From contig CALAVG010000303.1 in the NCBI GenBank assembly GCA_937892275.1, positions 1 through 6,863 on the forward strand: a stretch of 6,863 nt of DNA, in the 5' to 3' direction. The notes below the pieces were generated by a model. It had not been told where the DNA came from, ran no database searches, and worked only from the letters and a program-made list of their open reading frames with translations. Positions 4,478 to 6,863 of the stretch are shown here, piece by piece; positions within the stretch are counted from its first letter, which is position 1; each line of letters begins with the position of its first letter. Both the position numbers and the translations under genes were made by a program. The stretch is from an uncultured Methanomicrobiales archaeon (lineage in GTDB: Archaea; Thermoplasmatota; Thermoplasmata; Methanomassiliicoccales; Methanomethylophilaceae).

Positions 4478-6863
4478 ATGGTTGAGAAAGTAGACAGAAC
4501 ATACTTGAAGGATGAGGTCATGGACATGATGGAGCCCCTTATCTCCACCTGGTTCAACGAGAAGTATGATGACCTCACTATACCGCAGGCCAAGGCCATT
4601 CCCGTGATCCACCAGAGACGCAACGTCCTGGTATCATCACCGACCGGATCGGGAAAGACGCTCACGGCCTTCACGAGTATCATCAACGAGCTCACCAGGT
4701 ACGCCAGGGAGGGAACCCTGGAGGAAAGGGTATACTGTATCTACGTCTCACCGCTGAAAGCGTTGGGTAACGATGTCAACCGCAATCTGAACACCCCTCT
4801 CGCGGAGATGAGGGAGGTCGCGGAGAGGCACGGGATGAACGTCCCGAAGATCACCGTCGCCGTCAGGTCCGGGGACACATCCCAGGCCGACAGGCAGAAG
4901 ATGGTCCGTCACCCCCCGCACATTCTTATCACAACCCCGGAGAGTCTCGCGCTCATATTGGCGGCCCCGAAGTTCAAGGACGCGTTCAAGAAGGTCGAAT
5001 GGGTGATCCTCGATGAGATCCACGACATCTGCGATTCCAAGAGGGGAGCTTTCTTATCATTGACTTTGGAAAGGCTCAGGAGGCACTGCGAGAACGACTT
5101 CGTCCGTATCGGACTGTCCGCTACCCTTGCGCCCATTGAGGAGATCGCATCGTATCTGGTAGGATGCAATCCCGACGGAACGGCAAGGGATGTCGCACTG
5201 ATCGAGTCGGGATCCAAGAAGACTTTGGATCTCCAGGTCATATGTCCTACCAGGGATCTCACCGCATTGTCATCTGATATCGTCAACTCGATGATGTACG
5301 ACACCCTGAAGGAACTGATAGACGCCCACGACACAACATTGGTGTTCACCAACACCAGGTCCGGAGCGGAGAGCGTCGTTTACAAATTGAAGGAGCGCGG
5401 ACTGGAGAACATCGAGGTCCATCATAGTTCCCTTGGAAAGGATATCAGGCTCGATGTGGAGGAGCGTCTCAAGCACGGAGAGATCAAGTGCGTCGTGTCA
5501 TCCACATCATTGGAACTCGGTATCGATATCGGTTCAGTGGATCTGGTTTGCCAGATAGGATCGCCCAAATCCGTTGCGAAGGGACTGCAGAGGATCGGAA
5601 GGAGCGGTCACAGCTTCGGAAAGGTAGCCAAAGGAAGGCTACTGGTCTTCGACCCCGACGACCTAGTGGAATGCGCCGTCATGTGCAGGGCCGCCCACAG
5701 AGGCGACATCGACCGTGTCGGTATCCCCGAGAACTGTCTCGACGTATTGTCCCAGACGATCGTCGGAATGAGTCTTGACAACAGATGGGACGTCGACGAG
5801 GCATACGGCCTCGTAAAGGGTTCGTACTGCTACCGCAACCTTCCGAAGGAGAGCTTCATGCAGGTCATAAAGTACCTGGGAAGCAAGGACGACTTCGAAG
5901 GTGTTTATTCCAAGATATGGTACGACGAGGAGGAGAACCTGTTCGGAAAGAAGAAGGGTTCCCGTATGATCTACTTCATGAACCTCGGTACCATCCCGGA
6001 GGAGGCGAACTACCGTGTGATCAACAACCACGGTACCGTCGCCGGAGAACTGTCGGAGAAGTTCGTCGAGAGACTGTCCCCCAGGGACGTCTTCGTTCTG
6101 GGAGGAAGGTCCTTCGAGTTTGTCCGCTCCAAGGGAATGACGGCTTACGTCAAGGAAGCCAACGGAAGGAAGCCCACCGTGCCCTCCTGGGCCGGAGAGA
6201 TGCTGCCCAGGTCCTTCGACCTGTCCATGGATGTCGCCATATTCAGAAGGGAGATGGCCGACAGGATCCACCAGGACGAGAGGAAAGCCATATCGGAGAT
6301 ATCCAAGGAGTTCGACGTCGACGAGGGTTCAGCGAGGAGCATATATTCGTATTTCAAGGAACAGGACGCGGTCGCCGGTTTCATCCCGGACGACAGGATG
6401 CTTGCGGTGGAGGAGTACATCGACCCTTCAGGCAACCAGAAGCTCGTGTTCCACTTCCCGTTCGGTCGCAGGGTCAACGATGCGTTGTCCCGTGCATACG
6501 CCCACAGGCTCACCACCATGCTCGGTGCGAATGTCTCTGTAACCATATCCGATGACAGCTTCATGCTCGGATGTCCCAGGACGTTCGATCCCGATCAATT
6601 GCCGGGTCTCATCAAGGCCGATGAGTTGGAAACGGTTCTAAGGAAATCTCTGAAGGATTCGGAGATATTCAAGCTCAGGTTCAGGCACACCGCCGCCAGG
6701 AGCTTCATGATCCTCAGGAACTACATGGGAAGGCCCATATCAGTCAACAGGCAGCAGGTCAGGTCCACGTATCTGCTGGAGGCCCTCGGAGGGATGGAAG
6801 GAGTCCCTGTCATCGAGGAGACCTACAGGGAGGTCATGGAGGACGACATGGACATCAAGAACG
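4478..6863 (+). CDS. lhr: Lhr-family superfamily 2 helicase (3' end outside window)
   Basis: An uninterrupted frame of 795 codons runs off the right edge; complete archaeal Lhr proteins usually have about 850-950 residues. The helicase core is intact: Gln37 in the LTIPQ motif, Walker A SPTGSGKT (54-61), TPES, DEIH (179-182), SAT (214-216), VFTNTR (289-294), the STSLELGID block (342-350), and QRIGRSGH (371-378). The Lhr signature HFPFGRRVNDALSRAYA (659-675) follows in the C-terminal part, after a region expected to hold the winged-helix and Lhr-core domains. These ATP-dependent 3'-to-5' translocases unwind DNA and RNA-DNA hybrids and act in repair or RNA metabolism. ATG 4478 is the first possible start after a TGA at 4463; ATG 4520 is an alternative beginning MEPLISTWF. 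Codons are typical of its neighbours. Distinction between the archaeal Lhr1 and Lhr2 groups needs the missing C-terminus. Confidence 0.93.
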   Translation, partial: MVEKVDRTYLKDEVMDMMEPLISTWFNEKYDDLTIPQAKAIPVIHQRRNVLVSSPTGSGKTLTAFTSIINELTRYAREGTLEERVYCIYVSPLKALGNDVNRNLNTPLAEMREVAERHGMNVPKITVAVRSGDTSQADRQKMVRHPPHILITTPESLALILAAPKFKDAFKKVEWVILDEIHDICDSKRGAFLSLTLERLRRHCENDFVRIGLSATLAPIEEIASYLVGCNPDGTARDVALIESGSKKTLDLQVICPTRDLTALSSDIVNSMMYDTLKELIDAHDTTLVFTNTRSGAESVVYKLKERGLENIEVHHSSLGKDIRLDVEERLKHGEIKCVVSSTSLELGIDIGSVDLVCQIGSPKSVAKGLQRIGRSGHSFGKVAKGRLLVFDPDDLVECAVMCRAAHRGDIDRVGIPENCLDVLSQTIVGMSLDNRWDVDEAYGLVKGSYCYRNLPKESFMQVIKYLGSKDDFEGVYSKIWYDEEENLFGKKKGSRMIYFMNLGTIPEEANYRVINNHGTVAGELSEKFVERLSPRDVFVLGGRSFEFVRSKGMTAYVKEANGRKPTVPSWAGEMLPRSFDLSMDVAIFRREMADRIHQDERKAISEISKEFDVDEGSARSIYSYFKEQDAVAGFIPDDRMLAVEEYIDPSGNQKLVFHFPFGRRVNDALSRAYAHRLTTMLGANVSVTISDDSFMLGCPRTFDPDQLPGLIKADELETVLRKSLKDSEIFKLRFRHTAARSFMILRNYMGRPISVNRQQVRSTYLLEALGGMEGVPVIEETYREVMEDDMDIKN

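Noticed and set aside
5785..6555. Plus-strand 256-codon frame and several minus-strand frames over the right third
   Set aside because: All are shadows of the continuous helicase frame, which carries every expected motif.
1..6863. tRNA, rRNA, CRISPR array, insertion sequence ends or integrase
   Set aside because: No cloverleaf, repeat-spacer pattern, transposase motif or flanking target duplication was found by eye.

Overview
The window looks like archaeal chromosome, most probably a methanogen of the Methanomassiliicoccales (Methanomethylophilus-like, Thermoplasmatota). The lineage call is an inference, roughly 55-60% sure. It rests on archaeal TATA-type promoters with leaderless or nearly leaderless starts, an archaeal Lhr-family helicase, an archaeal-type signal peptidase, small winged-helix regulators, an AAA_14/DUF4143 ATPase, and moderate GC. 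Every annotated gene whose end lies in the window stops with TGA or TAA, none with TAG. That matters because the ATPase carries an in-frame TAG and this order is known to decode UAG as pyrrolysine.

Layout. (1) Bases 1-84 hold the last recognisable codons of a dihydrofolate reductase (folA) on the plus strand, cut off by the 3' end of the next gene. (2) 76-1248, minus: an AAA_14/DUF4143 ATPase of 390 codons, complete except for an amber codon at position 92, just after the Walker B motif. (3) 1249-1478: a divergent control region with two copies of a 22-bp GTTTC...GGAAA element, two oppositely oriented TATA boxes, and a 9-codon leader ORF whose stop overlaps the ATPase start. (4) 1479-3111, plus: a compact three-gene operon joined by two 4-base ATGA overlaps. 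It encodes an S26-family (SipW/Sec11-like) signal peptidase, a 225-aa secreted protein with a SipW-like signal peptide, and a 153-aa cysteine-rich secreted protein. (5) 3171-3530 and 3704-4227, minus: two small winged-helix DNA-binding proteins. The second is split by a run of ten Gs, so its N-terminal exported start frame and its DNA-binding domain are out of register by one base. (6) 4228-4477: a divergent intergenic region with a 14-bp bulged inverted repeat. (7) 4478 to the right edge, plus: a large Lhr-type helicase, 795 codons visible, open at the window end.

How the parts may work together. The signal peptidase and its two exported neighbours probably form a dedicated secretion and processing unit. 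The two winged-helix proteins are convergent with that operon and may regulate themselves or neighbours. The helicase is a housekeeping-type DNA/RNA repair enzyme and is probably unrelated. The two observations most worth checking are the in-frame amber codon in the ATPase (pyrrolysine insertion, readthrough or decay) and the G10 tract in the second regulator (phase-variable switch, sequencing error or decay). No tRNA, rRNA, CRISPR array or insertion sequence was recognised.
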